64,000 nt of DNA from a bacterium 1xD8-48 (GTDB lineage: Bacteria > Bacillota > Clostridia > Lachnospirales > Lachnospiraceae). The position numbers and the translations under genes are program-made. The stretch is taken from positions 124,001 to 188,000 of the forward strand of contig QZDS01000003.1 of NCBI GenBank assembly GCA_009917455.1. Direction: 5' to 3'. The number at the start of each line of letters is the position of its first letter. Position 1 is the stretch's first letter. Of this stretch, positions 16,806 to 26,224 are shown piece after piece. The notes beneath the pieces are model-generated. The model saw only the letters and a list, made by a program, of their open reading frames with translations. It was not told the DNA's origin and searched no databases.

Positions 16806-18455
16806 TTACTCACCGCCTTTAAAGTCGCTGCTAAAGGTACACGCTCCGGTTATAACAGAGTTATGGGGTTCGATGTAAAATTCTTCGACCCCCTGTGTGC
16901 CTACATAATAGTTATAACCAAAGCAGATACCGTATACGGGAACAATCTCCTTAATATACTGCCAGCAAGCATCCATGTTTTCGGGCGTATGCGTATCCAG
17001 ATTGATTGCAGTTTTGTACAAATCAAAAAGCTTCTCGTCCACCAGGAAATTGGTGGTTGCACCGCCAAAGAAATCCGGGTCAAGGCTGTACTGCCACTGC
17101 TGCGCTACATAAGCTCCCGCCTTATTGTTAATATGAATGTCAAACTGTGTCGGGTCAAAACGGTAAGTGTTAAACAGCGCGCTGTCATAGGAGTCAATGA
17201 TAACCTCAATTCCCACATCCGCCAGATTCATCTGGATAATCTGCGCCATCAGCACATGGGAGGGCATTGCATCCAGAAGCAGGTGAATCTGAAATCCATC
17301 CGCATAGCCTGCCTCCGCAAGAAGCTCTTTTGCTTTTTCGGGATTATATTCATAATAAGGCTCGCTCTTCCACGCTTCCACATAATCGGAAGATTTCTCC
17401 CCGCCAAAGCAGTGGCAAACCGCCCCAAGCCCGTCATATGCCCCGTCCAGAATCCCCTGATTGTCAATTGCATAGCATACGGCCTGACGCAGTCTTACAT
17501 CCGAAAAAATATTGTCTTCCGAGCAGTTAAAGAAAATCACCTGTGAAAGGTCGGCCGGCTCCGTATACACATTGAATTTGTCAGCCAGTTCCCCGCCTTC
17601 CAGAAAGCGATGGATGTCCGTAGTTGAAATGGCGTTGCTGACAATATCAACTTCTCCCGTCTCAAGGGCAATTAAAATCTGTGAAGGCTCGCTGATTACT
17701 TTATAAATAATTTTGTCTGCATTGGCTGCCGCTACCTCCGCCCGGTCTTCATCATGCCAGTAGTTTTCGTTTTTTACCAGCGTAATTGTAGAGCCTGTCA
17801 CCCAGTTTTCCATTATGTAAGGACCGGTTCCCACCGGATTGGACTCCATCTTGTCCGCTTCATAGGCCGCCTGAGACACAATCCTGATGCTGCACAGGGA
17901 ATCCTCAAGAACACCTACGCCGTTTGAAGCCAGCTCAAACTGAACCGTATAATCGTCTACCTTTTCCACAGATACTATATTGCCCACATAAGAAGGCTGA
18001 TTCCCCTCGGCAATATCCTGGTTATAGCTGAATACTACATCATCCGCCGTAATGTGATTGCCCGCCGTGTCATAAATATTATCAAAAATAGTAACCTTAA
18101 CCGTCGTATCGGAGGTTTTCTCATAACTGCTCCCCAAAAGCGGCAGCGCCTCGCCTCCTATCACTCTCTGGTAAAAAAGTGTCTCATAAACTTCCGGAAG
18201 AACAGCCATACGCCCGCCGCCGTCCGCCGCCCACGGAGACATACTTCCCACATCCTCTGAAAGATGCTGGCGGACACTGACGTAACCGCCGGCGTTTTCC
18301 TGGCCTGAAGATTCATCCGTGCCAACCTCGGCGGAGCCATCCGCCGAATCAGCAGGCGCATTCTCTTCACCAGACTTACCCCCGCAGCCGGTAAGCGCGG
18401 AAATCACTATGACCGCCGCAAGCAATGTTGATAAAATCCTGTTTCGCTTTTTCAT
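16806..18455 (-). CDS. Extracellular solute-binding protein, family 5 (Dpp/Opp type), lipoprotein
   Basis: A 549-residue lipoprotein: basic start, hydrophobic stretch and lipobox ending in 'LTGC' (Cys 23), then a low-complexity acidic linker. The family 5 fold follows ('VRQHLSEDVGSMSPWAADGG' region, 'DIVSNAISTTDIHRF', 'AEAGYADGFQIHLLLDAMPSH'). It captures the substrate outside the membrane for the DppBCDF channel encoded downstream. Start at 18455 is set by AGGAGGG ten bases upstream and the signal peptide; the frame is open 75 codons further but that stretch is promoter DNA. First gene of the operon, controlled from 18508-18616. Confidence 0.9.
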   Translation of the reverse strand: MKKRNRILSTLLAAVIVISALTGCGGKSGEENAPADSADGSAEVGTDESSGQENAGGYVSVRQHLSEDVGSMSPWAADGGGRMAVLPEVYETLFYQRVIGGEALPLLGSSYEKTSDTTVKVTIFDNIYDTAGNHITADDVVFSYNQDIAEGNQPSYVGNIVSVEKVDDYTVQFELASNGVGVLEDSLCSIRIVSQAAYEADKMESNPVGTGPYIMENWVTGSTITLVKNENYWHDEDRAEVAAANADKIIYKVISEPSQILIALETGEVDIVSNAISTTDIHRFLEGGELADKFNVYTEPADLSQVIFFNCSEDNIFSDVRLRQAVCYAIDNQGILDGAYDGLGAVCHCFGGEKSSDYVEAWKSEPYYEYNPEKAKELLAEAGYADGFQIHLLLDAMPSHVLMAQIIQMNLADVGIEVIIDSYDSALFNTYRFDPTQFDIHINNKAGAYVAQQWQYSLDPDFFGGATTNFLVDEKLFDLYKTAINLDTHTPENMDACWQYIKEIVPVYGICFGYNYYVGTQGVEEFYIEPHNSVITGACTFSSDFKGGE

Positions 18456-18588
18456 TTGTCTAACCCTCCTGTCTGGGAAATAAAATAGTTTTGAACTTAA
18501 TGTTTTCACGTGCACGAAAATAAGGGAAATATTGGGATATAAATTTATATACGTGCACAAGCACATTTTGTCCTCTGTTGGAATTAAG

Positions 18589-18616
18589 AATATATCATCC
18601 ACTCCCTTTCTGTCAA
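18589..18616 (-). promoter_or_regulatory. Promoter of the Dpp/esterase operon
   Basis: On the minus strand TTGACA (18616-18611), 16 bases, TATATT (18594-18589). The start would fall near 18582, upstream of two of the operator copies. Confidence 0.55.
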
Positions 18617-18695
18617 TAAGAAATAATATTTTATAATAAATGCTTAATTCTCCCTCGATATATTTGTGCATAATTAACAATTTCCGTTCTTTCTA

Positions 18696-18724
18696 TTGAC
18701 ACTTCCCAGAAATCAACATATACT
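18696..18724 (+). promoter_or_regulatory. Promoter of the MATE-esterase unit
   Basis: TTGACA (18696-18701), exactly 17 bases, TATACT (18719-18724): near consensus. The predicted start near 18731 is followed at 18738 by an operator copy, fitting repression by blocking. Confidence 0.7.
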
Positions 18725-18783
18725 TTTTGTGTAATTATCGTGCTCGAACACATTTATAGGGTAAAGATTGGAGGATTACCATT

Positions 18784-20184
18784 ATGTCAGAAATATTAGA
18801 CGCCAGAAAAACACAAATTTTTGAAACAACGCCAATTCCGAAGGCAGTGGTTGCCCTGGCCGTTCCCGCCATTATCGGACAGGCGATTACCATCATATAT
18901 AATTTGGCGGATACCTACTTTATAGGGCAGCTTAACGATAACAGCCAGGTTGCCGCCGTTACATTATGTATGCCTGTTTTTCTGGCTCTCACCAGCATTT
19001 CCAATATTTTCGGCGTAGGAGCCGGCAGTCTTTTATCACAATATCTGGGTATTCAGAATTATAAAGATGTTCGGAAAGTGTCCTCCTTAAGTTTCTGGAG
19101 CGGACTGATTGTTTCCATTCTTTTTTCTGCGTGTGTTTACCTGTTTATGACCCCTATTTTGGACTTTGTCGGCGCACCTTACGAAACCCGGGAATACTGT
19201 GTTGAATATATGACCTGGACCGTGCTGATTGGCGGCCCCTTTACCGTTTTAAATCCCTTAATGGGATATCTGGTGCGGTCCGAAGGCAATGCCTTTCAGG
19301 CGAGCTTCGGCATCGGTCTGGGCGGCGTTCTCAATATTTTGCTGGACCCTTTGCTGATATTTGTATTTCATTTAGGAGTCCGGGGAGCGGCAATGGCGAC
19401 CTGCTTTTCAAATATCACTGCCATGGGATATTTCCTCTGCTATCTTCAAATGAATGCCAGACGCGGAAACAGTTTTATCTCTTTAAAACCGCAAAAGCAA
19501 ATGCTGGATTTTGGCCTTCTCTCCGAAATTGTCACAATAGGTCTTCCCAGCTTCTTTCTGTCCATCATGTCAACTGTATCCAACATGGCCGTCAACAGAT
19601 TTATGGCGCCCTACGGCTCTGCCGCTTTAGCCGCCATAGGCGTTTCAAAAAAAATAAACGCAATGGCCTTTTCCATCTCTCAGGGATTGGGTCAGGGTAT
19701 ATTGCCCCTGATAGCCTACAATCACTCTTCCGGCAATAAAAAGCGTATGCGTGACTCTCTACTCTTTGCCCTTTTTGTCGGCGGCTTTTTTTCCGGTCTG
19801 TGCGTCATACTGTTCTGCACGGCTCCTTTCTTTGTAATATCATGCTTTATGAAAAATGAAGAAGCTGTCGCTTTAGGGGCCGCTTTCCTTAAAGTTATCT
19901 GTTTTGCCGTACCCACTACCACCATCACCTGTCTGGGTATTACCGCTTTTCAGGCTGTGGGGCAAAAGAGACAGCCTTTCATCGTTTCCGTTATGCGGAA
20001 GGGAACCATAGATGTTCTTTTTATGACGATACTGACAAAAACCTCTCTGGGAATGTACGGCGTCGTCTGGGCGACTCCCTTATCCGAAATTTGTACCGTT
20101 TCCACTATTTTATGTATGCTTTATTTCTTCTTTTTCAGAAAAGGCAAACTGCAGCGCACCGAAGCCACAAAGGCTTCCTCATAA
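18784..20184 (+). CDS. MATE-family multidrug/organic cation exporter
   Basis: A 466-residue membrane protein with about twelve hydrophobic segments and the two-fold MATE architecture: 'PAIIGQAITIIYNLADTYFIGQL' region in helix 1, 'GVGAGSLLSQYLG' after it, and the repeated motif 'ISQGLGQGILPLIAYN' in the second half. MATE exporters use sodium or proton gradients to expel small molecules. Start ATG has GGAGG nine bases upstream. It is co-transcribed with the esterase gene 28 bases downstream and divergent from the Dpp operon, so it may expel a product or toxic part of the imported compound. Confidence 0.92.
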   Translation: MSEILDARKTQIFETTPIPKAVVALAVPAIIGQAITIIYNLADTYFIGQLNDNSQVAAVTLCMPVFLALTSISNIFGVGAGSLLSQYLGIQNYKDVRKVSSLSFWSGLIVSILFSACVYLFMTPILDFVGAPYETREYCVEYMTWTVLIGGPFTVLNPLMGYLVRSEGNAFQASFGIGLGGVLNILLDPLLIFVFHLGVRGAAMATCFSNITAMGYFLCYLQMNARRGNSFISLKPQKQMLDFGLLSEIVTIGLPSFFLSIMSTVSNMAVNRFMAPYGSAALAAIGVSKKINAMAFSISQGLGQGILPLIAYNHSSGNKKRMRDSLLFALFVGGFFSGLCVILFCTAPFFVISCFMKNEEAVALGAAFLKVICFAVPTTTITCLGITAFQAVGQKRQPFIVSVMRKGTIDVLFMTILTKTSLGMYGVVWATPLSEICTVSTILCMLYFFFFRKGKLQRTEATKASS

Positions 20185-20212
20185 AACATTCACTCAAAGG
20201 AGGAAAATTATT

Positions 20213-21073
20213 ATGGCAGTATTAAAAATGAACTTTCTATCCGAAGCACTTGGAATGCAGACCAATGTTACGATTTGCCTTCCCACTTTCAGCTTTGAAG
20301 ACAGCTTTAACGGACGCTCCGGCGTGTATATCCCCGGTATGAAATATCAGGTGATGTACCTGCTCCACGGCGGAAGCGGAGACGACAGCGACTATGTCAA
20401 TTTCAGCAATATTGTAAGATACGCGGATGAAAATAAAATCGCCGTCATTATGCCCTGCGGCTATAATTCCTGCTACACGGACTCTCCTGACGGCTCCGCC
20501 AAATACTATACTTTTGTTACCGAGGAACTCCCCAAAGTAATGGAAACCCTGTTCCCCATATCCACCAGACGGGAAGACACCTTTGTAGCCGGTTTGTCCA
20601 TGGGCTCCCACGGCGCTATGAAAATCGCCGTCAATAATCCGGAAAAATTTGCAGCCGCGCTGATTATGTCAGGTTCCTCGTACCGTCCCGGCGTTCCCCG
20701 TATGGTTCCCTGCCAAAACGGCGTGTTTGACTTAGAAGCCGCAACCTCAAAACCGCCTATGTCCATGGGGGCTATAACAGACATGATTGAGGACCCGGAA
20801 TTCATCAGGAACACCGTAAACGATGTCTATGCGGTTGCCAGAAAAAACGCGGAAGAAGGAAAAACACTGCCTGCTCTTTTCTTCCGGGCGGGCGATTGCG
20901 ATACCGCTCTGTACAGGGCAGTTCTGGCAGAAAAAGAACTCCGTGAAATGGGATATGAAACGAAAATAGAAATTGTACCCGGAATGCGCCATGAATGGGA
21001 TTTGTGGGACGACACCCTGCGGCTTGCCTTAAGAGAATGGCTTCCGATTAGACATGAGGTTATTTATCCGTAG
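20213..21073 (+). CDS. Esterase (esterase D/acetyl-esterase type alpha/beta hydrolase)
   Basis: A 286-residue alpha/beta hydrolase without signal peptide. The oxyanion region is 'YLLHGGSGDDSDY', the nucleophile is Ser 129 in G-L-S-M-G-S, and the C-terminal His is in 'GMRHEWDLWDD'. Family members remove acetyl, aroyl or formyl groups from small molecules or sugars. It is closely related in layout to the Ala-variant protein encoded at 12020-12907, and both may handle the same ligand. Strong AGGAGG site before ATG 20213. Confidence 0.85.
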   Translation: MAVLKMNFLSEALGMQTNVTICLPTFSFEDSFNGRSGVYIPGMKYQVMYLLHGGSGDDSDYVNFSNIVRYADENKIAVIMPCGYNSCYTDSPDGSAKYYTFVTEELPKVMETLFPISTRREDTFVAGLSMGSHGAMKIAVNNPEKFAAALIMSGSSYRPGVPRMVPCQNGVFDLEAATSKPPMSMGAITDMIEDPEFIRNTVNDVYAVARKNAEEGKTLPALFFRAGDCDTALYRAVLAEKELREMGYETKIEIVPGMRHEWDLWDDTLRLALREWLPIRHEVIYP

Positions 21074-21116
21074 AATTTTTCCGGAATCAGCGCGTAATTT
21101 CTGAAAATAATCCGCA

Positions 21117-21178
21117 ATTTCCGCGGGCAACAAGCTGGTTGGCTGCTTGCAGACGTTTGGCTTGTTGCCCGCGGAAAT
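21117..21178. terminator. 19-bp perfect inverted repeat between convergent genes
   Basis: Arms 21117-21135 and 21160-21178 are perfectly complementary, with a 24-base loop that contains a small CTGC-TT-GCAG stem. It lies between the convergent esterase and lactonase genes and probably ends both transcripts, although neither side has a clear U-run. Confidence 0.5.
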
Positions 21179-21182
21179 CAAA

Positions 21183-22394
21183 TTACAGTATTTCAGGATA
21201 CAAAAACCGCAGCGCCGTAGGCGTGGGAAGTTCAATTTCAGATGCCGGCGTAAGTTCTCCCGTTTTCTGATTAACGGAAAGTATCACCGCCTTTTCGTTC
21301 AGCACACCGGTCACAACAAGAAACCGCCCGCTTCTGTCCACCTGTATTCCACGGCTCATCACGATATCATCCAGGATATAACGGTTCAAAAGCGTCAGTT
21401 CTCCACTGGAACGATTCAGCTCAAAGCTTCCAATCACACCCTGCGTATTGTTATTAAAAAGAAATTTTCCTCCGGGATGGAGCTGCACGTCAATGCCCCA
21501 CGGATGCGCCTTGCCTTTCAGCAATGTAAACCGGGAGGACAAATCCGGAATCCAGGTATCCACCCTGGAAATTCTCGTCAGTTCCCCCTTTATTCTGTCA
21601 AGGAAATAACTGCACAGGCATCCGTCATACTCGTTCTGAATCAGTACATACGGCGTTCCGGGCACAAAGCAGGCATGTCTCGGCGAAGAGCCAAACTCAG
21701 ACTGGCATATTGAAAGCAAATCTAATTTTTGCGTATCCCTGTTAAATTTGCAGATATAAATATTATCTCCGCCTTTATTGGGTATCACCACGAAATCTTC
21801 TTCATCGATTAATACGGAATGCGGATGCGCGCTGGCATGTTCTATCTCGTCAATTCCCGTTCCGGTTAATACCAGCCTGTCTGTCAGCGCCCCTATTCCA
21901 CCGTCCTCACGTATCTTAAATACGCAGACGCATCCCTCGTCCCTTATCACCTCAGGTTTTAGAACTCCATCTACATTTTTGTATCGGGAACAATAATATT
22001 TGGAGCCATGGTTTGCCGCGAAAATATAAGAGCCTGTTTTGTCAAGCGTAACATATGCCGTACTGGCTCCATAAGCCAGCGACTGGTTAATCAGCTTCGC
22101 CGTCCCTGTTTCCATGTCAAACGCAAATGCACTGAGTCCGCCGCCAAATCCGCGTCCCCCAAAATCATGGTCTTCGTTGCCGGCATATATAAATTTTTGA
22201 TCTGGCGATACCACAAGCGTACTGGGATTTTCTATATCCGTAACCTTACTGTGAACCTTCATCTCTCCTGTCTTACCGTTTACTGCGCAGATTGTCAGTT
22301 CATGGCATTTCCCGTTTATGTTTGGCTCCGCCAGATTCGTCCAGTACTGGGGTCCAAACCCGCCAAAGCACGCATAAAAATCACCATTTATCAT
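21183..22394 (-). CDS. Lactonase family (YkgB/6-phosphogluconolactonase-like beta-propeller)
   Basis: A 403-residue seven-bladed beta-propeller of the lactonase family: repeated blade motifs such as 'NPSTLVVSPDQKFIYAGNE', 'HPWGIDVQLHPGGKFLFNNN' and 'SRGIQVDRSGRFLVVTGV'. 'AHPHSVLIDEEDFVVIPNKGGD' is the typical central motif. Relatives hydrolyse sugar lactones. It is the last gene of the Rbs-type transport operon (39 bases after the permease), suggesting the imported sugar is oxidised to a lactone, or that a lactone is imported. No signal peptide. Confidence 0.82.
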   Translation of the reverse strand: MINGDFYACFGGFGPQYWTNLAEPNINGKCHELTICAVNGKTGEMKVHSKVTDIENPSTLVVSPDQKFIYAGNEDHDFGGRGFGGGLSAFAFDMETGTAKLINQSLAYGASTAYVTLDKTGSYIFAANHGSKYYCSRYKNVDGVLKPEVIRDEGCVCVFKIREDGGIGALTDRLVLTGTGIDEIEHASAHPHSVLIDEEDFVVIPNKGGDNIYICKFNRDTQKLDLLSICQSEFGSSPRHACFVPGTPYVLIQNEYDGCLCSYFLDRIKGELTRISRVDTWIPDLSSRFTLLKGKAHPWGIDVQLHPGGKFLFNNNTQGVIGSFELNRSSGELTLLNRYILDDIVMSRGIQVDRSGRFLVVTGVLNEKAVILSVNQKTGELTPASEIELPTPTALRFLYPEIL

Positions 22395-22433
22395 TTCTTT
22401 CCTCCTGCAAAATTGGGCTTTTCCCTGTTTTTG

Positions 22434-23396
22434 TCATTTCTTTAACGAGCGTTTTTTTGACGTACTGTCTATAATTACCGCAAGAAGCATCATGGCTCCT
22501 TTGAAAATATCCTGAGAATTGCTGTTCAGTCCCATCATATTAAGTCCTACCGACAGAGTTCCGATAATAATAACACCGGTAACAATACCGGAGGTCTTTC
22601 CTGTACCGCCCGTCACGGATACGCCGCCTAAAAGAGCCGCGGAAATCACGTCCGAGCTTAATGTGCCGCCTGCAAAGGGACTCCCTGAAAAAGTCCGTGA
22701 CATACAGACCAGCCCCGCCGCCCCTACCAGCAGTCCCGCAATAATACTGGCTATGTATTTAATCTTGTTTACGTTGATGCCGGAAAGCCTGGCCACATCT
22801 TCGCTTCCGCCCACCGCAAACAGATATCTGCCTAAATAGGTTTTCCTCAGCACAAAAGATACAATGAAAGCCAAAATAATAAATATAATACTTGAAATCG
22901 GAATAATATCAAACAAATATCCCTGTCCCAGCCATTTGATACTGTCCGGCAGGCCGTAAATCGTCTTATTCTGAGCTATGATACAGCTCAAACCACTGAC
23001 GGCCGTTCCCACCGCCATAGATATTACCAGGCGGTTAATATGAAAGTGGCTGGATACAAAACAAGTCACGCAGAAGATAACAGTTCCGCCAATCATTCCA
23101 AGTACCATAGCCAGAACAATATTAACACCCATTGCATACAGCCATGCCGACAGCGTTCCCACAAATGCGTAAACCTGCCCGGTAGAAAAATCCAGATTAC
23201 CGGAAATCATCAAAAATGAAACTCCCAGAGCCGCAATCCCCATGGTTGAAATCTGCCGCACAATAGAGATTAAATTATTAACCGTAAAAAACATTCCCTG
23301 GCACTTTATACCAAAAAAGATAATCAGCGCTACAAGAATCAACTGTGCCGTGGATTTTCGTAATATTTCCACAGATTTTATGCCTATTTTCTTCAT
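22434..23396 (-). CDS. Sugar ABC transporter permease (RbsC type)
   Basis: A 320-residue permease of the ribose/xylose/autoinducer-2 class with eight to ten hydrophobic segments. Family motifs include 'GISFLMISGNLDFSTGQVYAFVG'-like residues near 60-80 and 'LLGGVSVTGGTGKTSGIVTGVIIIG' near 240-265 (G-G-x-S-x-x-G-G-x-G). The ATG at 23396 has a weak AAAGGTG site and gives a basic start; a GTG four codons upstream is too close to it. It pairs with the RbsA-type ATPase encoded 18 bases upstream. Confidence 0.87.
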   Translation of the reverse strand: MKKIGIKSVEILRKSTAQLILVALIIFFGIKCQGMFFTVNNLISIVRQISTMGIAALGVSFLMISGNLDFSTGQVYAFVGTLSAWLYAMGVNIVLAMVLGMIGGTVIFCVTCFVSSHFHINRLVISMAVGTAVSGLSCIIAQNKTIYGLPDSIKWLGQGYLFDIIPISSIIFIILAFIVSFVLRKTYLGRYLFAVGGSEDVARLSGINVNKIKYIASIIAGLLVGAAGLVCMSRTFSGSPFAGGTLSSDVISAALLGGVSVTGGTGKTSGIVTGVIIIGTLSVGLNMMGLNSNSQDIFKGAMMLLAVIIDSTSKKRSLKK

Positions 23397-23414
23397 TCCA
23401 ATATCCACACCTTT

Positions 23415-24902
23415 CTAGCGAATGCCTGATGCCATATCAAGCAGTTTTTCCTTGTCGAAATCCTCTTTTTCCACGCTTCCCACCAGTGTTCCCTCCGCCA
23501 TCACCAGAATCCGGTCCGCCACGCCAATCAGCTCCTCAAATTCAGAAGATACCATCAAAACGGAATGTCCCTCATCCGCCAGTTGTTCAATAATTGCATA
23601 GATTTCATGCTTTGTCCCTACGTCAATCCCTCTGGTAGGCTCATCAAATATAATTATGCTGCTGTTGGTGTCAAGCCATTTTCCCACAATCACTTTCTGC
23701 TGGTTGCCGCCGCTTAAATACTGCACTTCCTTGTCGTATCCGGCAGTTTTTATCTCCAGCTTATCGCAATAATGTTTTATCGTCTCCAGTTCTTTCTTTG
23801 TATCTATCACTCCAAACCGGCAATATTTTCTGATGCTTGCAAGCGTCGTGTTGGCGGCAAGACTTTTATCCATCAAAAGTCCCAGGCGTTTCCTGTCCTC
23901 CGGCAAATAGGCAATTCCTCTTTTTATTGCATCTAAAGGATGCCTTCCGTAAAACTCTCTTCCCTCTATTTTAACGGTTCCCGATTTACGTTTTGCGTCG
24001 CAGAAAAGGACCCGCATCAGTTCGGTCCGTCCGGCTCCTACCAAACCTGCCACGCCCAAAATTTCTCCCTTTCTTAAATCAAAAGAAACATTCCGGGCGC
24101 CATTCCCATTCAAATTCCGTACGCTCAAAACCACTTCGTCTGTTGCCTTTGAATCGTGCTCCGGATAGTAATTCGTAAGTTCACGTCCTATCATCATACG
24201 GATTAATTCCCTGCGCGACGTATCTTTAATCAGGGTTTCTCCGGCCACCTGTCCGTCCCGCATGACTACGGCCCGGTCACAGATTTCAAAAATCTCTTCC
24301 AGCCGGTGTGAAATATAGATAACGGAAACTCCTTTCTTTTTTAAGTCCCGGATAATACGAAATAATATATTTGTCTCGTTTGCGGTCAGCGGAGCTGTAG
24401 GCTCGTCCAGAATTAATATTCTGACATTCTGCAGAATTGCTTTTGCAATCTCTACAATCTGCATCATTGCCGGAGAAAGCTCCGCCACGTTTTCTGTGGG
24501 GTCTATATCCACTCCGAAGGATTGAAAGACTTCCCTGCTTTTTTCAAGCATCTTCGCATAGTCTACTACAATTCCGTTTCCGGGATTATTACCCATAAAC
24601 ACATTCTCAACAACAGGCAGTTCCGGCACTAAATTGAATTCCTGATAAACGGCGCTGATTCCCAGCTTTCTGGATAAAATCGGATTCAGTCCATCATATT
24701 CTTTCTCAAATAATTTTATCTCTCCTCCTGACGGCGCATGCGCTCCCGTCAGGCACCTGACCAATGTAGACTTTCCGGCCCCGTTTTCCCCAAGCAGAGC
24801 CAGAACCTCACCCTCTTTCAGAGAAAAGCTGATATTATTAAGCGCCTGAACGCCTGGAAATAATTTGCTGATATTTATAAATTCCAAAACCGTCTGACTC
24901 AT
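23415..24902 (-). CDS. Sugar ABC transporter ATPase, two-domain (RbsA type)
   Basis: A 495-residue tandem ABC ATPase. First half: Walker A 'GENGAGKST', signature 'LSPAMMQIV', Walker B 'ILILDEPTAPLT'. Second half: the family's altered Walker A 'GLVGAGRTE', signature 'LSGGNQQKV', Walker B 'IIIFDEPTRGID'. One competent and one degenerate site is normal for RbsA. It energises the permease encoded next. Start is ATG 24902; an in-frame ATG 12 bases upstream lies directly on the AAAGGAG site. The motif-less paralogue at 26225-27643 is its degenerate counterpart. Confidence 0.92.
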   Translation of the reverse strand: MSQTVLEFINISKLFPGVQALNNISFSLKEGEVLALLGENGAGKSTLVRCLTGAHAPSGGEIKLFEKEYDGLNPILSRKLGISAVYQEFNLVPELPVVENVFMGNNPGNGIVVDYAKMLEKSREVFQSFGVDIDPTENVAELSPAMMQIVEIAKAILQNVRILILDEPTAPLTANETNILFRIIRDLKKKGVSVIYISHRLEEIFEICDRAVVMRDGQVAGETLIKDTSRRELIRMMIGRELTNYYPEHDSKATDEVVLSVRNLNGNGARNVSFDLRKGEILGVAGLVGAGRTELMRVLFCDAKRKSGTVKIEGREFYGRHPLDAIKRGIAYLPEDRKRLGLLMDKSLAANTTLASIRKYCRFGVIDTKKELETIKHYCDKLEIKTAGYDKEVQYLSGGNQQKVIVGKWLDTNSSIIIFDEPTRGIDVGTKHEIYAIIEQLADEGHSVLMVSSEFEELIGVADRILVMAEGTLVGSVEKEDFDKEKLLDMASGIR

Positions 24903-24931
24903 TTTTATAACCATGCTCCTTTCCAAAGCCC

Positions 24932-24984
24932 GGAGACTTTGTGCACAGCACAAATCTCCAGATTGAAAATTTTAGTTTTCAATC
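24932..24984. other. Two intergenic hairpins between binding protein and ATPase genes
   Basis: 24932-24959 folds as GGAGA-TTTGTGC / GCACAAA-TCTCC, and 24961-24984 as GATTGAAAA / TTTTCAATC. They fill most of the gap after the highly expressed binding-protein gene and may protect its mRNA or attenuate the downstream genes. Confidence 0.5.
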
Positions 24985-25017
24985 TTTCTCCTCCATGTCG
25001 GAACTGCCTGAAACCAT

Positions 25018-26058
25018 TTATTGCAGATATTCCTGAACATTATCGATATCAATCAAATCTTTTTTTACAACCACATTTTCCATCTCCCCGCTTTCAACCC
25101 AGCGAATCAATTGTTTTCCCACTTCGTATCCGGACTCTTCAATATTCATATACGCACAGGCGCGATAAGGGCTGGCCTCGTCCGCTATCAAACGGAAGGA
25201 CTCCGAATCCCCTTCACTTGAAAATACAAAGTACTCGCCGGCATTGGGAACAGCGGACGCAATCTCGTTAGCTGCCGCAATAGCATATCCGTTATTAAAG
25301 CAGAAAAAGAATTTCACATTTGGAGTTGCATTCAGAATCTGAGTCGTCATATTGGAAGCCTCTTCGTCGTCCACCGGATAAAATTCACTGACAAACTGGA
25401 AGTCTTTTCCTTCACACCACTTTTCGATAACCGATTTAATGTCTTCTTTCGCATCAAAATAACTGCTGTCCTCATTTTCACAGGTCGTAAGCCATAACGC
25501 TGAAATATCGCCCTCCGTAATATTATTGGCCGTCACATATTTATCAAGAGATTCTATAAACTGCTCAGCCAGCGCAACATAATCGTTTTCCGTACATGCT
25601 CTGGCCCCCTCTACAACCTCCCCCTGCGTAAGAACCCCGATTTCCGGATGCGACTGCATAAATGAGGTGGCCGATTCCGGCGCCATAAACAGGCCATACA
25701 TCGCGCCCACATCAGACACGGCAAGCGTTTCAAGACCGCTTAACATATTTTCCGCGTCGCTGTTATAATCATAAACCATATACTCATATCCGAGTTCATC
25801 CGCAGCTCTTTGGATGCCATTGCTCATTTGAATCTGAAAATCAAAGCCAAGACTCATAGCGCACATGCCAATCTTTTTACCGGCTTCCTTCTGATTTGGG
25901 CTTTCCTCTTTTTCGCTTTTTGCCGCCTCTGTCGATTCGTCGGGTTTAGACGACGGTTCTGCCGAAACGCCTGCGTTTTTTCCGCACCCAGCAAACAAAA
26001 TTGTCATAGCCATACCTAAAACAAAAACCAACTGCTTTTTCTGAAAATATTTTTTCAT
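25018..26058 (-). CDS. Sugar-binding lipoprotein of the Rbs-type transporter
   Basis: A 346-residue lipoprotein: signal peptide with lipobox 'LFAGC' (Cys 25), a Ser/Glu-rich linker, then a type I periplasmic binding domain ('KKIGMCAMSLGFDFQIQMSNG', 'YMVYDYNSDAENMLSGLETL'). Sugar-binding proteins of this class deliver pentoses, hexoses or autoinducer-2. First gene of the transport operon: a terminator lies upstream at 26173-26200 and a TATACT box (minus strand, near 26090) has no -35, as expected for activation by the YesN protein encoded upstream. Ligand unknown. Confidence 0.85.
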   Translation of the reverse strand: MKKYFQKKQLVFVLGMAMTILFAGCGKNAGVSAEPSSKPDESTEAAKSEKEESPNQKEAGKKIGMCAMSLGFDFQIQMSNGIQRAADELGYEYMVYDYNSDAENMLSGLETLAVSDVGAMYGLFMAPESATSFMQSHPEIGVLTQGEVVEGARACTENDYVALAEQFIESLDKYVTANNITEGDISALWLTTCENEDSSYFDAKEDIKSVIEKWCEGKDFQFVSEFYPVDDEEASNMTTQILNATPNVKFFFCFNNGYAIAAANEIASAVPNAGEYFVFSSEGDSESFRLIADEASPYRACAYMNIEESGYEVGKQLIRWVESGEMENVVVKKDLIDIDNVQEYLQ

Positions 26059-26172
26059 GTTGATATCCTCCTTTTTTTGATGGTTTTAGTATATCTGACA
26101 TTCATTTTCATTAAAAGTACACAACTTTTAGAATACAGCACAATTCTTTTGATATTAAGCGGTAAATTATAG

Positions 26173-26200
26173 CAAAAAAGCTGGCACATTATGCCAGCCT
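26173..26200 (-). terminator. Terminator separating two-component genes from transporter genes
   Basis: On the minus strand CTGGCA-TAATG-TGCCAG is followed by CTTTTTTG, 25 bases past the stop of the pseudo-ATPase gene. It splits the region into a regulatory and a transport operon. Confidence 0.75.
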
Positions 26201-26224
26201 CCAAATCTCTCAGATTATTTTTTA

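Larger units (their letters stand above)
18456..18783. promoter_or_regulatory. Divergent control region with three 15-bp operator candidates
   Basis: The 328-base gap between the Dpp operon and the MATE gene holds three near-identical direct copies of WCGTGCWCRARMAYA at 18508-18522, 18551-18565 and 18738-18752; the third is itself a near palindrome (GTGCTC|GAACAC) with the central CG of LacI operators. The first two lie downstream of the minus-strand promoter, the third just downstream of the plus-strand start. The regulator is probably the LacI protein encoded at 9775-10800. Confidence 0.6.

Noticed and set aside
9775..18455. Siderophore uptake and hydrolysis operon (esterases plus importer)
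   Set aside because: The importer is Dpp/Opp type, not a BtuCD-type siderophore system, and the regulator is LacI rather than Fur-like; an acylated peptide or sugar fits better.
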